Positions 43,340 through 52,530 of a stretch of DNA of 64,000 bases are shown here, in pieces (the stretch's first letter is position 1; every line of letters begins with the position of its first letter). The translations under genes and the position numbers were made by a program. The DNA comes from Bradyrhizobium tropiciagri. GTDB lineage: Bacteria > Pseudomonadota > Alphaproteobacteria > Rhizobiales > Xanthobacteraceae. Under the pieces are notes generated by a model that had not been told where the DNA came from, made no database searches, and saw only the letters and a list, made by a program, of their open reading frames with translations. The stretch is from positions 62,001-126,000 of the forward strand of contig NZ_JAFCKH010000006.1 of the NCBI RefSeq assembly GCF_018130505.1, written 5' to 3'.

Positions 43340-43652
43340 TTCCGTCTCCTGTATGTGATGTGGATGGATTGACCCTCAGCCCTCTGTGGCACCCGGCATG
43401 CCGAAGACGGGAACGTTCTCGCACGTGCGTAGTTCCCTAGATGCGCGCGAACTCTCGCTTCTTTCTTCCATCACACTCCGGTCTTGGTGATGCCATCACG
43501 CTCCAACACGTTTTTGCCGATGCCGGCGGTGCAAAATTGTCGCGCAGTGGTGGCGACACCAAGAAAACAATCAGCCGCTCTTCACGTCATCGTGCACGGG
43601 AAACCGAAATAGAAGAATCCCGTTCACCCCCAACAGGTTTTGCAGGGACGTC
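43340..43652. other. Divergent promoter region between glycosyltransferase and ABC exporter
   Basis: No gene supported; a short ATG frame from 43441 has no family features. tggcacccggcatgc at 43387-43401 has the GG-N10-GC spacing of a sigma-54 promoter reading toward the exporter, but the -12 half is imperfect (ATGC rather than TTGC), so this is only a candidate. Confidence 0.4.
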
Positions 43653-45416
43653 ATGGACCATCTGTCAGGATATGCGCATCGCCCGTTTCCCTTTGTGCTG
43701 CGCTATCTGCGCCGGCGTTTGCCCTCGCACGTCGTCATATTGTCAGCGGTGGTCGGGGCGGTTGCCTGCTCGGTAGGCACGCAGTACGGCGTGAAAAGCC
43801 TGGTCGACGCCTTGTCGGCCGGAACGTCGGCAGCGACTGGCGTATGGCTGGCATTCGCTCTGCTCATGTCGCTGATCGCGGCCGACAACTTTCTGTGGCG
43901 GATCGCGAGCTGGACCGCGAGCTACACCTTCGTTAGCGTCACCGGCGACCTGCGCCGCGACATGTTCCGTCATCTCACCGGCCACGCGCCGAGCTACTTC
44001 ACGGACCGCCTGCCGGGCATGCTGACCAGCCGCATCACGGCGACCTCGAACGCAGTGTTCACGGTCGAGAACATGTTCGTATGGAACGTGTTGCCGCCCT
44101 GCATCGCGACGTTCGCCGCGATCACGCTGGTTGGAACCGTCAGCGTGACAATGTCAGCCGTGCTGATCCTTATCGCGGGAACCATGGTGGTGGCGATGTT
44201 CCGCATGGCGGCAGCCGGCCGGCCGCTGCATGACGATTTCGCCAACCGGGCCGCGGCGGTCGACGGCGAAATGGTCGACGTCATCAACAATCTGCCGCTG
44301 GTCCGCGCGTTCTGCGGCCTCGGCTATGAGCATGATCGCTTCGATGCGACCGTGAACCGGGAACTTATCGCGCGGGGGCGTTCCCTGCGCTACCTTGAGA
44401 AGCTGCGCCTCGTTCACGCCGGTGTGACCGTTATTCTCACCATCGCGATGCTGGCCTGGGCGCTCAATCTCTGGCAGCAGGGCGCGGCGACCACCGGCGA
44501 CGTCGTGCTGGTGTGCACGCTCGGCATTTCGATTCTGAGCGCCACCCGCGATCTCGCGGTCGCGCTGGTCGACGTCACCCAGCATGTCGCGCGGCTCACC
44601 GAGGCGCTTGCGACCTTGTTGCAGCCGCACGAGCTGAAGGATCACCCCGAGGCCGAAGTGTTGGTGAAGAGCGGCGCCGCGATCGCCTTTAATAACGTCT
44701 CGTTCCGTTATCCGGGTGGCCTGCAGGTGTTCGAGCGCTTCAGCCTGCGCATCCAGCCCGGCCAGCGGGTCGGTCTGGTCGGCCAGTCCGGCGGTGGCAA
44801 GTCAACGCTGTTTACCCTTCTGCAGCGCTTCTACGATGTCGAGAACGGCAACATCACGGTCGACGGCCAGGACATCTCGCGCGTCACCCAGCTCAGCCTG
44901 CGTGCGGCGATCTCGGTGGTTCCGCAGGACATCTCGCTGTTCCACCGCTCGATCATGGAGAACATCCGCTACGGCCGGCCGGATGCCACCGACGACGAGG
45001 TGCTGCGCGCGGCGATCGCGGCGCGCTGCGACTTCATCGAGACCTTGCCCGAGGGCATGAACACCATCGTCGGCGACCGCGGCGTCAAGGTGTCCGGCGG
45101 CCAGCGCCAGCGCATCGCGATCGCGCGCGCCTTCCTGAAGGATGCACCAATCCTGCTGCTCGACGAGGCCACCGCCGCGCTCGATGCCGAGTCCGAGGAG
45201 GCGATCCGCGAGGCGTTGTCGCGCCTGATGCGCGGGCGTACCGTGGTGGCAATCGCGCACCGGCTCGCCACGCTGCGCAGCTTCGACCGCGTGGTCGTGC
45301 TGCAAGGCGGCCGGATCGTCGAGGATGGTCCGCCCGATATCCTCGTGAAGGGAAGGGGCCCGTACCGCGACCTCGTCGCGCGCGAGATGGGGCGTCTCTC
45401 GACCAGCGCGGCCTGA
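43653..45416 (+). CDS. ABC exporter, fused transmembrane and ATPase domains (MsbA/lipid-peptide-sugar type)
   Basis: A 587-residue half-transporter that should dimerise in the inner membrane. Six helices lie within res 20-310. The ATPase domain follows: Walker A GQSGGGKSTLF (about 374-384), VPQDISLFHRSI (Q-loop), VSGGQRQRIAIARAF (signature), ILLLDEATAALDAESEE (Walker B and D-loop) and AIAHRL (H-loop). Substrate unknown; by context it may export a glycan or lipid-linked product made by neighbouring enzymes. The debranching enzyme gene follows after 83 bases. Confidence 0.92.
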   Translation: MDHLSGYAHRPFPFVLRYLRRRLPSHVVILSAVVGAVACSVGTQYGVKSLVDALSAGTSAATGVWLAFALLMSLIAADNFLWRIASWTASYTFVSVTGDLRRDMFRHLTGHAPSYFTDRLPGMLTSRITATSNAVFTVENMFVWNVLPPCIATFAAITLVGTVSVTMSAVLILIAGTMVVAMFRMAAAGRPLHDDFANRAAAVDGEMVDVINNLPLVRAFCGLGYEHDRFDATVNRELIARGRSLRYLEKLRLVHAGVTVILTIAMLAWALNLWQQGAATTGDVVLVCTLGISILSATRDLAVALVDVTQHVARLTEALATLLQPHELKDHPEAEVLVKSGAAIAFNNVSFRYPGGLQVFERFSLRIQPGQRVGLVGQSGGGKSTLFTLLQRFYDVENGNITVDGQDISRVTQLSLRAAISVVPQDISLFHRSIMENIRYGRPDATDDEVLRAAIAARCDFIETLPEGMNTIVGDRGVKVSGGQRQRIAIARAFLKDAPILLLDEATAALDAESEEAIREALSRLMRGRTVVAIAHRLATLRSFDRVVVLQGGRIVEDGPPDILVKGRGPYRDLVAREMGRLSTSAA

Positions 45417-45499
45417 CGGCGCGTCATCAAGCCTTGTTCAAGTTGCGGTGCGTGCGTTCGAGCCAAAATTCGAGCTAAGAGAAGTCGTCCGAGGTTCCG

Positions 45500-47701
45500 A
45501 TGGCAGCCGACGTCGTTACGCAGATCATCACCACGCGTATCACCGAGCACGTTGTGGAATCCCCGTTCTACATTCCGATGACCGGGCCTGCGGCCCGGCC
45601 GCGGCGCTCGCTCAAGCATGACGACACCTTCATTGTGCTCGACAGCCATGGCGATATCGGCGCTTCGGCGGGCGGGCCGGATGGGCTGTTCAACGCCGAC
45701 ACGCGTTACCTCGCGCGGCTGGAGATGGTGCTGGAGGACGTGCAGCCGCTGCTGCTCGGCTCCAATCTGCGCGATGACAATTCGGCGCTGACTGTCGATC
45801 TCACCAATTCCGACGTCTACCGCGATGACCGGCTGACCCTGCCGAAGGATACGCTGCACATCGTGCGATCGATCTTCCTGTGGCGCGGCACGGCCTATCA
45901 GCGCATCGGCCTGCAGAACCATGGTGAGCATCCAGCCAGCTTCGATCTCACGCTGCTGTTCGACAATGATTTCGCCGACCTGTTCGAGGTGCGCGGCGAA
46001 CGGCGGGCGCACCGCGGCACCGGCACCAGCAAGCTGCTGGGGCCGACCGACGTCGTGCTGGAGTATCACGGCCTCGACGAGCAGGCGCGGATCACGGCGC
46101 TGCATTTCGATCCGCGGCCGACGCGGCTGTCGGTGAACGCGGCGACCTATCATTTCGATCTCGCGCCGGCGCAGGTCACCTCGCTGTTCGTCGCGGTGTC
46201 CTGCAACAAGCCGATCATGCAGAAGCCGGTGCCGTTCTTCCGCGGGCTGCTCGCGCATCGCCGCGAGATGCGCAATTCGTCGGGCGGCGCGGCCTCGATC
46301 GAGACCTCGAACAACATCTTCAACGAGGTGCTGTGCCAGGCGATGGCCGACCTCAACATGCTGATGACCGAGACGCCGCAGGGCCGTTATCCCTATGCCG
46401 GCATCCCCTGGTACTCGACGACGTTCGGCCGCGACGGCCTGATCACCGCGCTGCAGATGCTGTGGGTCGATCCGCGGATCGCCAAGGGCGTGCTGAAGCG
46501 GCTGGCCTTCTTCCAGGCGAAGACGGTCGATCCGCTGGCGGATGCTGCGCCGGGCAAGATCCTGCACGAGATGCGCGGCGGCGAGATGGCGGCGCTGCGC
46601 GAAGTGCCGTTCGCGCAGTATTACGGCAGTGTCGATTCGACGCCGCTGTTCGTGCTGCTGGCCGGGCTCTATCTCGAGCGCACGGGCGACGAGGCGACGC
46701 TGCGCGAGTTGTGGCCCGCCATCGAGGCCGGGCTGCAATGGATCGACGGTCCGGGCGATCCCGATCGCGACGGCTTCCTCGAATATCAGCGCGCGACCGA
46801 AGAGGGGTTGCGCAATCAGGGCTGGAAGGATTCCTTCGACGCCATCTTCCACGCCGACGGCAGGCTCGCCGAGGGCAACATCGCGCTCGCCGAAGTACAG
46901 GGCTATGTGTTCATCGGCAAGCAGCTTGCCGCCCGCGCGGCGCAGCGGCTCGGCATGGCCGATAAGGCGGCAAAACTCGAGGCCGAAGCCGAGCGGCTGC
47001 GTGAGCAGTTCGAGCAGGCGTTCTGGTGCGAGGAGATCGGCACCTATGCCGTGGCGCTCGACGGCGACAAGCGGCAGTGCAAGGTGCGCACCTCCAATGC
47101 CGGCCAGCTTCTCTTCACCGGCATCGTGCGGGAAGACCGCGCGCGGCTGGTCGCGGCCGGCCTGATGAGCCAGAAATTCTTCTCGGGCTGGGGCATCCGC
47201 ACCGTCGCGGTGGGCGAGGCGCGCTACAATCCGATGTCCTATCATGACGGCTCGATCTGGCCGCATGACAACGCGCTGATCGCGCTCGGCCTTGCGCGCT
47301 ACGGCCTGAAGCATTCGGTGGCGCATCTGTTCAAGGGGCTGTTCGACGCTGCAAGCTACATGGAGTTGCGGCGGCTGCCGGAGCTGTTCTGCGGTTTCCG
47401 CCGCGAGCGGCGGCGCGGACCGGTGCTCTATCCCGTCGCCTGCGCGCCGCAGGCCTGGGCGAGCGCCACGCCGTTCACCTTGCTCGAGGCCGCGCTCGGA
47501 CTAGAATTCGACGTGGCGCGCGGCGAGATTCGCCTGCGCGATCCGTGCCTGCCGGAATTCCTCAACGAGGTGGTGCTGCGCGACCTCCGGCTCGGTGCGT
47601 CCAGCGTCGATCTGAGGCTGCGCCGCCACAACGGCGAAGTGTCGCTCGAAGTGTTGCGCACGCGCGGCCAGATCCAGGTGTCGATCGTGCTGACGCACTG
47701 A
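45500..47701 (+). CDS. Amylo-alpha-1,6-glucosidase (glycogen-debranching enzyme family)
   Basis: A 733-residue protein of the bacterial GDE type. An N-terminal beta-rich domain (about 30-240, DDTFIVLDSHGDIGA, GLFNADTRYLARLE) precedes a GH-like (alpha/alpha)6 barrel (about 290-720). The barrel has GIPWYSTTFGRDGLITALQ (about 303-321, the substrate-binding DG motif), GWKDSFDAIFH and SYHDGSIWPHDNALIALGL, where acidic catalytic residues lie. Expected to hydrolyse alpha-1,6 branches or a related disaccharide linkage. It lies between the exporter and a PRC-barrel gene, with a GlgA-like synthase 2 kb away. Confidence 0.9.
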   Translation: MAADVVTQIITTRITEHVVESPFYIPMTGPAARPRRSLKHDDTFIVLDSHGDIGASAGGPDGLFNADTRYLARLEMVLEDVQPLLLGSNLRDDNSALTVDLTNSDVYRDDRLTLPKDTLHIVRSIFLWRGTAYQRIGLQNHGEHPASFDLTLLFDNDFADLFEVRGERRAHRGTGTSKLLGPTDVVLEYHGLDEQARITALHFDPRPTRLSVNAATYHFDLAPAQVTSLFVAVSCNKPIMQKPVPFFRGLLAHRREMRNSSGGAASIETSNNIFNEVLCQAMADLNMLMTETPQGRYPYAGIPWYSTTFGRDGLITALQMLWVDPRIAKGVLKRLAFFQAKTVDPLADAAPGKILHEMRGGEMAALREVPFAQYYGSVDSTPLFVLLAGLYLERTGDEATLRELWPAIEAGLQWIDGPGDPDRDGFLEYQRATEEGLRNQGWKDSFDAIFHADGRLAEGNIALAEVQGYVFIGKQLAARAAQRLGMADKAAKLEAEAERLREQFEQAFWCEEIGTYAVALDGDKRQCKVRTSNAGQLLFTGIVREDRARLVAAGLMSQKFFSGWGIRTVAVGEARYNPMSYHDGSIWPHDNALIALGLARYGLKHSVAHLFKGLFDAASYMELRRLPELFCGFRRERRRGPVLYPVACAPQAWASATPFTLLEAALGLEFDVARGEIRLRDPCLPEFLNEVVLRDLRLGASSVDLRLRRHNGEVSLEVLRTRGQIQVSIVLTH

Positions 47702-47748
47702 GCGTCGCGCAGCCTCGCGTGAGGCAACAATATCGTGGGGAGAGTTTG

Positions 47749-48276
47749 ATGCGTTCGAGGATCATAGTCACGCTCGTGGCGGCGGTGCTGGTCACCGCGG
47801 CGGGCGTCCGCGCGGCCGACGATACGGCGCCGGCGCCTTCGCCGTCACCGCCGCCGGCGGCCCAGGCTGCTCCGAAGGAGCAAGCCAAGGAGCAAGCCAA
47901 GGATCCTGCCAAGGAGCCGTCGCCGCCGCCGTCGGTGACCGTGATCGGCGCCCGCGACGCGCACGGCATTCTCGGGCGCGACGTGCGCAGCTCCGCCAAT
48001 GAAGACATGGGCCGCATCGTCGACGTCATCGTCGACCGCGACGGCAAGGTCCGCGCCGCCGTGATCGATTTCGGCGGCTTCCTCGGCGTCGGCAGCCGCA
48101 AGATCGTGGTCGATTGGAACGCGCTGCGCTTCGCCGGCGTTTCCAGCAAGACCGACAGCATTACGCTGGACCTGAACAAGCAGCAGGTGAGCGCCGCCCC
48201 TGAATACAAGGAAGATACGCCGGTGATTGTGCTCGGGGCCGCAGGCAGCCTCCATCCATGGGACTACGAACATTAG
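47749..48276 (+). CDS. Secreted PRC-barrel domain protein
   Basis: A 175-residue protein: a signal peptide (MRSRIIVTLVAAVLVTAAGVRA), then a low-complexity Ala/Pro/Lys stretch with a KEQA repeat (about res 42-58). A PRC-barrel follows (about 72-135, ILGRDVRSSANEDMGRIVDV, KVRAAVIDFGGFLGVGSRKI). PRC-barrels are small beta-barrels that occur alone in many Rhizobiales periplasmic proteins of unknown role. GGGGAGAG precedes the ATG. It follows the debranching enzyme by 47 bases. Confidence 0.88.
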   Translation: MRSRIIVTLVAAVLVTAAGVRAADDTAPAPSPSPPPAAQAAPKEQAKEQAKDPAKEPSPPPSVTVIGARDAHGILGRDVRSSANEDMGRIVDVIVDRDGKVRAAVIDFGGFLGVGSRKIVVDWNALRFAGVSSKTDSITLDLNKQQVSAAPEYKEDTPVIVLGAAGSLHPWDYEH

Positions 48277-48280
48277 GGGA

Positions 48281-49627
48281 TTGAAGCTGGTCGCGCGTCC
48301 GAACTCCACCTTCGAGACGGTTGGCGACGGTCGTGACGAGCGATCAGCCGGCGGCGCCAGTGCTGTGCCGCCTGCTCCCGATCAGCAGAAGCCGGAAGAG
48401 CCGCGGGCACCGTCGCTGCAGAGCCAGCGCGGGCTTGACTGGTTCATCTTCTTCCTGGCCGATGTGCAGACCGGCTTCGGCCCGTTCATCGCGGTTTATC
48501 TGACGACTCAAAAATGGACCCAGGTCGAGATCGGTTTCGTGCTCTCGATCGGTGGCATCATCGGCCTGCTCGGCCAGATGCCGGGTGGCGCGATCGTGGA
48601 CGCGGCGCGCTCGGAACGGATTGTCGCCGGCTGCGCGGTGGCCACCATCGGCGTCTGCGCGCTCGCTTACGCGCTCTGGCCGATCCTCCCCGTAGTGATG
48701 GTGGCCGCGACATTCCACGCGCTGGCAAGCTGCGTGCTGGGACCTGCGATCGCCGCGATCAGCCTCGGCCTGGTCGGGCCGCATGCGATCGGGGAGCGGC
48801 TCGGCCGCAATGCGCGCTTCGCCTCGCTCGGCAACGGCTCGGCCGCGGCGCTGATGGGGGCGGTCGGCTATCTGCTGTCGAACCGGTCGGTGTTCCTCGT
48901 CACCTTCCTCCTCGCGATCCCGACGCTGCTGTCGCTGGCGCGGATCCGCGAGCGCGAGATCGACATCGCGCAGGCCCATGGCGAGGTGAAGCGCGACAAG
49001 CCCGACAAGAAGGCGACCAGCGTCTTCAGCCTGGTACGGCAGCGCTCGTTGTTGATCTTTGCCGGCGCAATGCTGCTGTTCCAGCTCGCCAACGCCGCGA
49101 TGCTGCCGCTGATGGCGGGCGTGGTGACGACGCGCTCGAGCCAGTGGGCGCCGGTGCTGATCGCAGCCTGTATCATCGTGCCGCAGGCGATCGTCGCGCT
49201 GTCCTCGCCCTCGGTCGGCCGCAAGGCGCAGACCTGGGGCCGGCGGCCGCTGCTGTTGATCGCGTTCGCCGCGCTGGCGATCCGTGGCCTGCTATTCGCG
49301 ACGGTGCGCGATCCCTATCTGCTGGTCGCGGTGCAGGTCTTCGACGGCATCACCGCGGCGATCTTCAGCGTGATGGTGCCGCTGGTCGTGGCCGACGTCG
49401 CCTATGGCAGCGGCCATTTCAACCTGGCGCAGGGCATCGTCGGCACCGCGGTCGGCATCGGCGCCTCGCTCAGCACGGTGCTGGCCGGTTATGTCAGCGA
49501 CAAGCTCGGCAGCGGCACCGCGTTCATCGGGCTCGCCTGCGTCGCCGCATTCGGGTTGCTGATGATCTGGCTGGTGATGCCGGAGACACGGCGGACGGCG
49601 CCGCTCGCTACGCCGCCCGCGGCGTGA
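48281..49627 (+). CDS. MFS transporter
   Basis: About 448 residues with some 11-12 hydrophobic helices beginning at FIFFLADVQTGFGPFIAVYL. The motif-A-like loop GGAIVDAARSERIVA and the central loop EIDIAQAHGEVKRDKPDKKA separate two six-helix halves. The long N-terminal Pro/Glu-rich tail makes the start uncertain: TTG 48281 is given, and GTG 48227 or GTG 48362 are alternatives. It lies directly after the PRC-barrel gene and is convergent with glgA, whose stop it overlaps (49608-49627). Substrate unknown. Confidence 0.82.
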   Translation: MKLVARPNSTFETVGDGRDERSAGGASAVPPAPDQQKPEEPRAPSLQSQRGLDWFIFFLADVQTGFGPFIAVYLTTQKWTQVEIGFVLSIGGIIGLLGQMPGGAIVDAARSERIVAGCAVATIGVCALAYALWPILPVVMVAATFHALASCVLGPAIAAISLGLVGPHAIGERLGRNARFASLGNGSAAALMGAVGYLLSNRSVFLVTFLLAIPTLLSLARIREREIDIAQAHGEVKRDKPDKKATSVFSLVRQRSLLIFAGAMLLFQLANAAMLPLMAGVVTTRSSQWAPVLIAACIIVPQAIVALSSPSVGRKAQTWGRRPLLLIAFAALAIRGLLFATVRDPYLLVAVQVFDGITAAIFSVMVPLVVADVAYGSGHFNLAQGIVGTAVGIGASLSTVLAGYVSDKLGSGTAFIGLACVAAFGLLMIWLVMPETRRTAPLATPPAA

Positions 49628-51035
49628 TCAGCCTCCGGTAGAGCGCGCTGTAGCACGCCGCCGACAAATCCCAGCTGTAGGACTTGGCCATCGCGCTGGC
49701 GCGCATGGCGTGGAGACGATCCTTGCTGTGATAGGCGCCGAAGGCGCGCCTGACGCCGCCGAGGAACGATTCCGCTGATGGCTGCGCAAACAGGAAACCG
49801 GTCTCGCCGTCGGCGATGGTTTCCGCAAGGCCCCCGGTCTGGTGGCCGATCGGAAGCGAGCCGAAACGCTGCGCATACATCTGGCTGAGGCCGCAGGGCT
49901 CGAAGCGCGACGGCATCAGCGTGAAATCGCTGCCGGCGAAGATCCGGCGCGCCTGCGCGTCGTTGAAACCGATCACGACGCCGATCGCATCCGGCCGGCG
50001 GCGGTGTGCCGCCACCAGCGCATCCTCGATCTCGGGCTCGCCGGTGCCGATCACGACGATCTGGCCGCCGGTCTCGATGATCTCGTCGGCGGCCGACAGC
50101 ACGAGGTCGACACCCTTCTGGTGCACGAGGCGCGCGACCAGGCCGAAGATCGGCCCGCGCGAGATCGCGAGGCCGAACTGGCGGCGGACATAGTCGGCAT
50201 TGGCCTGCTTGCCCTTCCAGTCGCCGGCGCCGAACGGCTGCGCGAGCTGTGCGCAGTAGCGCGGGTCCCAGCTCTCGTCGATGCCGTTCAGGATGCCGGT
50301 GAGCTGGTCTGCCGCGGAGCGGACGCGCAGCAGTCCTTCGAGCCCGCAGCCGAGCTCCGCGGTGGTGATCTCCCGGGCATAGGTCGCGCTGACCGTGGTC
50401 AGGTGCGAGGCATAGACGAGGCCTCCCTTGAGGAAGGACAGCTTGCCGTAGAATTCGAGCCCGTCGATGTGGAAGGAGCTTTCGGGCGCGCCGATCCGAC
50501 GCAACGAGCCCCTCGGAAACAGGCCCTGATAGGCGAGATTGTGGATGGTCAGGATCGACGGAATCCGCAGATCCCGCCAGGCGAGGTACGCCGGTGTGAG
50601 CGCGGCCTGCCAATCGTTGGCGTGCACGAGGTCGGCTGCCCAATTCTTGTCCAGCGTGCCGGCTGCAAGTTCGGCAGCCGCCGAGGCGAAGCGGCCGAAG
50701 CGGATGTCGTTGTCCGGCCAGTCGCGACCGGACTCGTCGCCATAGGGATTGCCCGGCCGCTCGTAGAGCTGCGGGCACAACAGCACGTAGACCGGCAGCC
50801 CGTCCCTGGTCGCTGCGCGCCCGAGCGTGCAGGCCGGCATCTCGGCGCGTTCGGCGCACTGCCCGACGATCTCGATGTGCGTGAGTTGTTCGACCACATC
50901 CCGGTAGCCGGGAAGCATGATCCTGACGTCGCTCCAGGAGCGGAGCGCCCGCGGCAGTGCTGCGGAAACGGCGCCGAGCCCGCCCACGCGGACGAAATCG
51001 TCCATCTCGGTCGTGACGAACAAGACCCTCAACAA
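49608..51035 (-). CDS. glgA: Glycogen/starch synthase (GT5) GlgA-like
   Basis: ADP-glucose-dependent glucan synthase, 475 residues, GT-B fold. Seen are TTEMDDFVRVGGLGAV (res 8-23), WPDNDIRFGRF, LVHANDWQAAL, GILNGIDESWDP, FGLVARLVHQKGVD and MPSRFEPCGLSQMYAQRFGSLPI with the E-x7-E-like catalytic region. The usual KxGGL nucleotide-sugar motif reads RVGGL here, Arg replacing the Lys known to bind ADP-glucose in E. coli GlgA. The start is a TTG at 51035, so translation may be weak. No glgB, glgC or glgP gene is adjacent, which suggests an accessory glucan pathway. Confidence 0.88.
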   Translation of the reverse strand: MLRVLFVTTEMDDFVRVGGLGAVSAALPRALRSWSDVRIMLPGYRDVVEQLTHIEIVGQCAERAEMPACTLGRAATRDGLPVYVLLCPQLYERPGNPYGDESGRDWPDNDIRFGRFASAAAELAAGTLDKNWAADLVHANDWQAALTPAYLAWRDLRIPSILTIHNLAYQGLFPRGSLRRIGAPESSFHIDGLEFYGKLSFLKGGLVYASHLTTVSATYAREITTAELGCGLEGLLRVRSAADQLTGILNGIDESWDPRYCAQLAQPFGAGDWKGKQANADYVRRQFGLAISRGPIFGLVARLVHQKGVDLVLSAADEIIETGGQIVVIGTGEPEIEDALVAAHRRRPDAIGVVIGFNDAQARRIFAGSDFTLMPSRFEPCGLSQMYAQRFGSLPIGHQTGGLAETIADGETGFLFAQPSAESFLGGVRRAFGAYHSKDRLHAMRASAMAKSYSWDLSAACYSALYRRLITPRAA

Positions 51036-51192
51036 ACGCGCCCTCGTTCCAACCCATCACGGGCCATGCAAGATCGGGTCCAACCTGCCTTTGACTAAAA
51101 TGCAGGACGGCCCGCGGGTCCGGTCTGGACGAGACGCTTTCCTGTAGGGACGGCTCACTTTAGGGTCGCGCAGCGAACAACAAGAACGCGCG

Positions 51193-52413
51193 ATGGAGGA
51201 AGCCTTGGCAACGACAGTAGCAGGCATCGATGAGGGCAATTTGACAGGGAGCCTGTCCGGCCTCCGCGTGCTGGATTTCTCGACCACGATCGCCGGACCT
51301 CATTGCACGCGCATGCTCGCCGATCTCGGCGCCGAGGTGATCAAGATCGAGCCGGCCGAGGGCGAGACCATGCGGACGCGGCCGCCGGTGCGCAACAACT
51401 GTTCGACGGTGTTCGGCCAGCTCAATGTCGGCAAGCAGAGCCTGGTGCTCGACCTGAAGTCGCCCGCCGGCGTCGAGGCGGTGCGGCGGCTGATCGCGAC
51501 CGCCGACGTGCTGGTGGAGAACTTCCGTCCCGGCGTGATGCGGCGGCTCAAACTCGACTACGCCGCCGTCCGCGACATCAACCCGAAGCTGATCTATTGC
51601 TCGATCTCCGGCTACGGCCAGACCGGCCCGTCGGCGGAGTTGCCGGCCTATGCGCCGGTGATCCATGCCGCCTCGGGCTACGAGATGGCGCATCTGGCCT
51701 ATCAGCGCGGTCGCAGCCGGCCGGACTATTGCGGCATCTACCATGCCGACGTGCTGACCGGCACCTATGCCTTCGGGGCGATCTCGGCTGCGCTCTATCA
51801 GCGCAGCGCCAGCGGCAAGGGGCAGCAGATCGACGTCTCGATGCTGGAATCGATGCTCAGCCTGACCCTGAACGAGCTGCAGTGGTCGCAGTTCGAGGTG
51901 AAGCCGAGCCAGCGCCCGATGTTCGGGCCGATCGAGACCACCGACGGCTACGTGATGGTGGCGATCGCCAGCGAGAAGACGTTCCAGAATCTGATGCAGG
52001 TGATCGGCCGTCCCGAATGGGTATCCGATCCGCGCTTCGCCAAATATTCCGACCGGCGGGAGAACTGGCCCAGCCTGATGGAGGGCGTCGAGGCGTGGTC
52101 GCGCGCGATCAGCACGCAGGCCTGTCTCGCGGCGCTCAACGAATACGGCGTGCCGTCGTCGGCCTATCGCACCGTGAGCGAAGCGCTGGCCGATCCGCAG
52201 CTCGCCCATCGCGGCGCGCTGGCCGAGGTCGCGGACGGCGGCGGCAGCTTCAAGGTGCTCAACCCGCCGTTCCGGATGTCCGCCGCGTCCGTCGCCGTCG
52301 GCAAGCGGATGTCGACGCTCGGCGAGCACACGCTGTCCTATCTGAAGGAGATCGGCCTCTCCGAGGAAGAGATCGCGGGTTTCGCGGCGCAACCCAAGAC
52401 AGTGCGGGGCTAA
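51193..52413 (+). CDS. CaiB/BaiF class III CoA-transferase
   Basis: A 406-residue enzyme that moves CoA between carboxylic acids. LSGLRVLDFSTTIAGPHCTRMLADLG is at the N-terminus (about res 20-45, shown in short as VLDFSTTIAGPHC). KSPAGVEAVRRLI and VLVENFRPGVMRRL follow. The catalytic Asp is in YHADVLTGTYAFG (about 182-194). Start ATG 51193; a TTG at 51205 with GGAGG before it is a possible alternative. It precedes a dipeptide-type ABC importer operon by 117 bases on the same strand. Substrate unknown. Confidence 0.92.
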   Translation: MEEALATTVAGIDEGNLTGSLSGLRVLDFSTTIAGPHCTRMLADLGAEVIKIEPAEGETMRTRPPVRNNCSTVFGQLNVGKQSLVLDLKSPAGVEAVRRLIATADVLVENFRPGVMRRLKLDYAAVRDINPKLIYCSISGYGQTGPSAELPAYAPVIHAASGYEMAHLAYQRGRSRPDYCGIYHADVLTGTYAFGAISAALYQRSASGKGQQIDVSMLESMLSLTLNELQWSQFEVKPSQRPMFGPIETTDGYVMVAIASEKTFQNLMQVIGRPEWVSDPRFAKYSDRRENWPSLMEGVEAWSRAISTQACLAALNEYGVPSSAYRTVSEALADPQLAHRGALAEVADGGGSFKVLNPPFRMSAASVAVGKRMSTLGEHTLSYLKEIGLSEEEIAGFAAQPKTVRG

Positions 52414-52530
52414 TACCCGCGACCATTTCATCCGTCTTACGGTCTTGCCGCGCGCGGCGATTCCGGACAATGTTATGCTCAATCACAACGATCCGGAACG
52501 CCGGACGTTGCATCTCGGGAGGGAGCACGG

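Noticed and set aside
44969-47326. 785-residue minus-strand frame
   Set aside because: Antisense to the debranching enzyme and the end of the ABC exporter; no domains.
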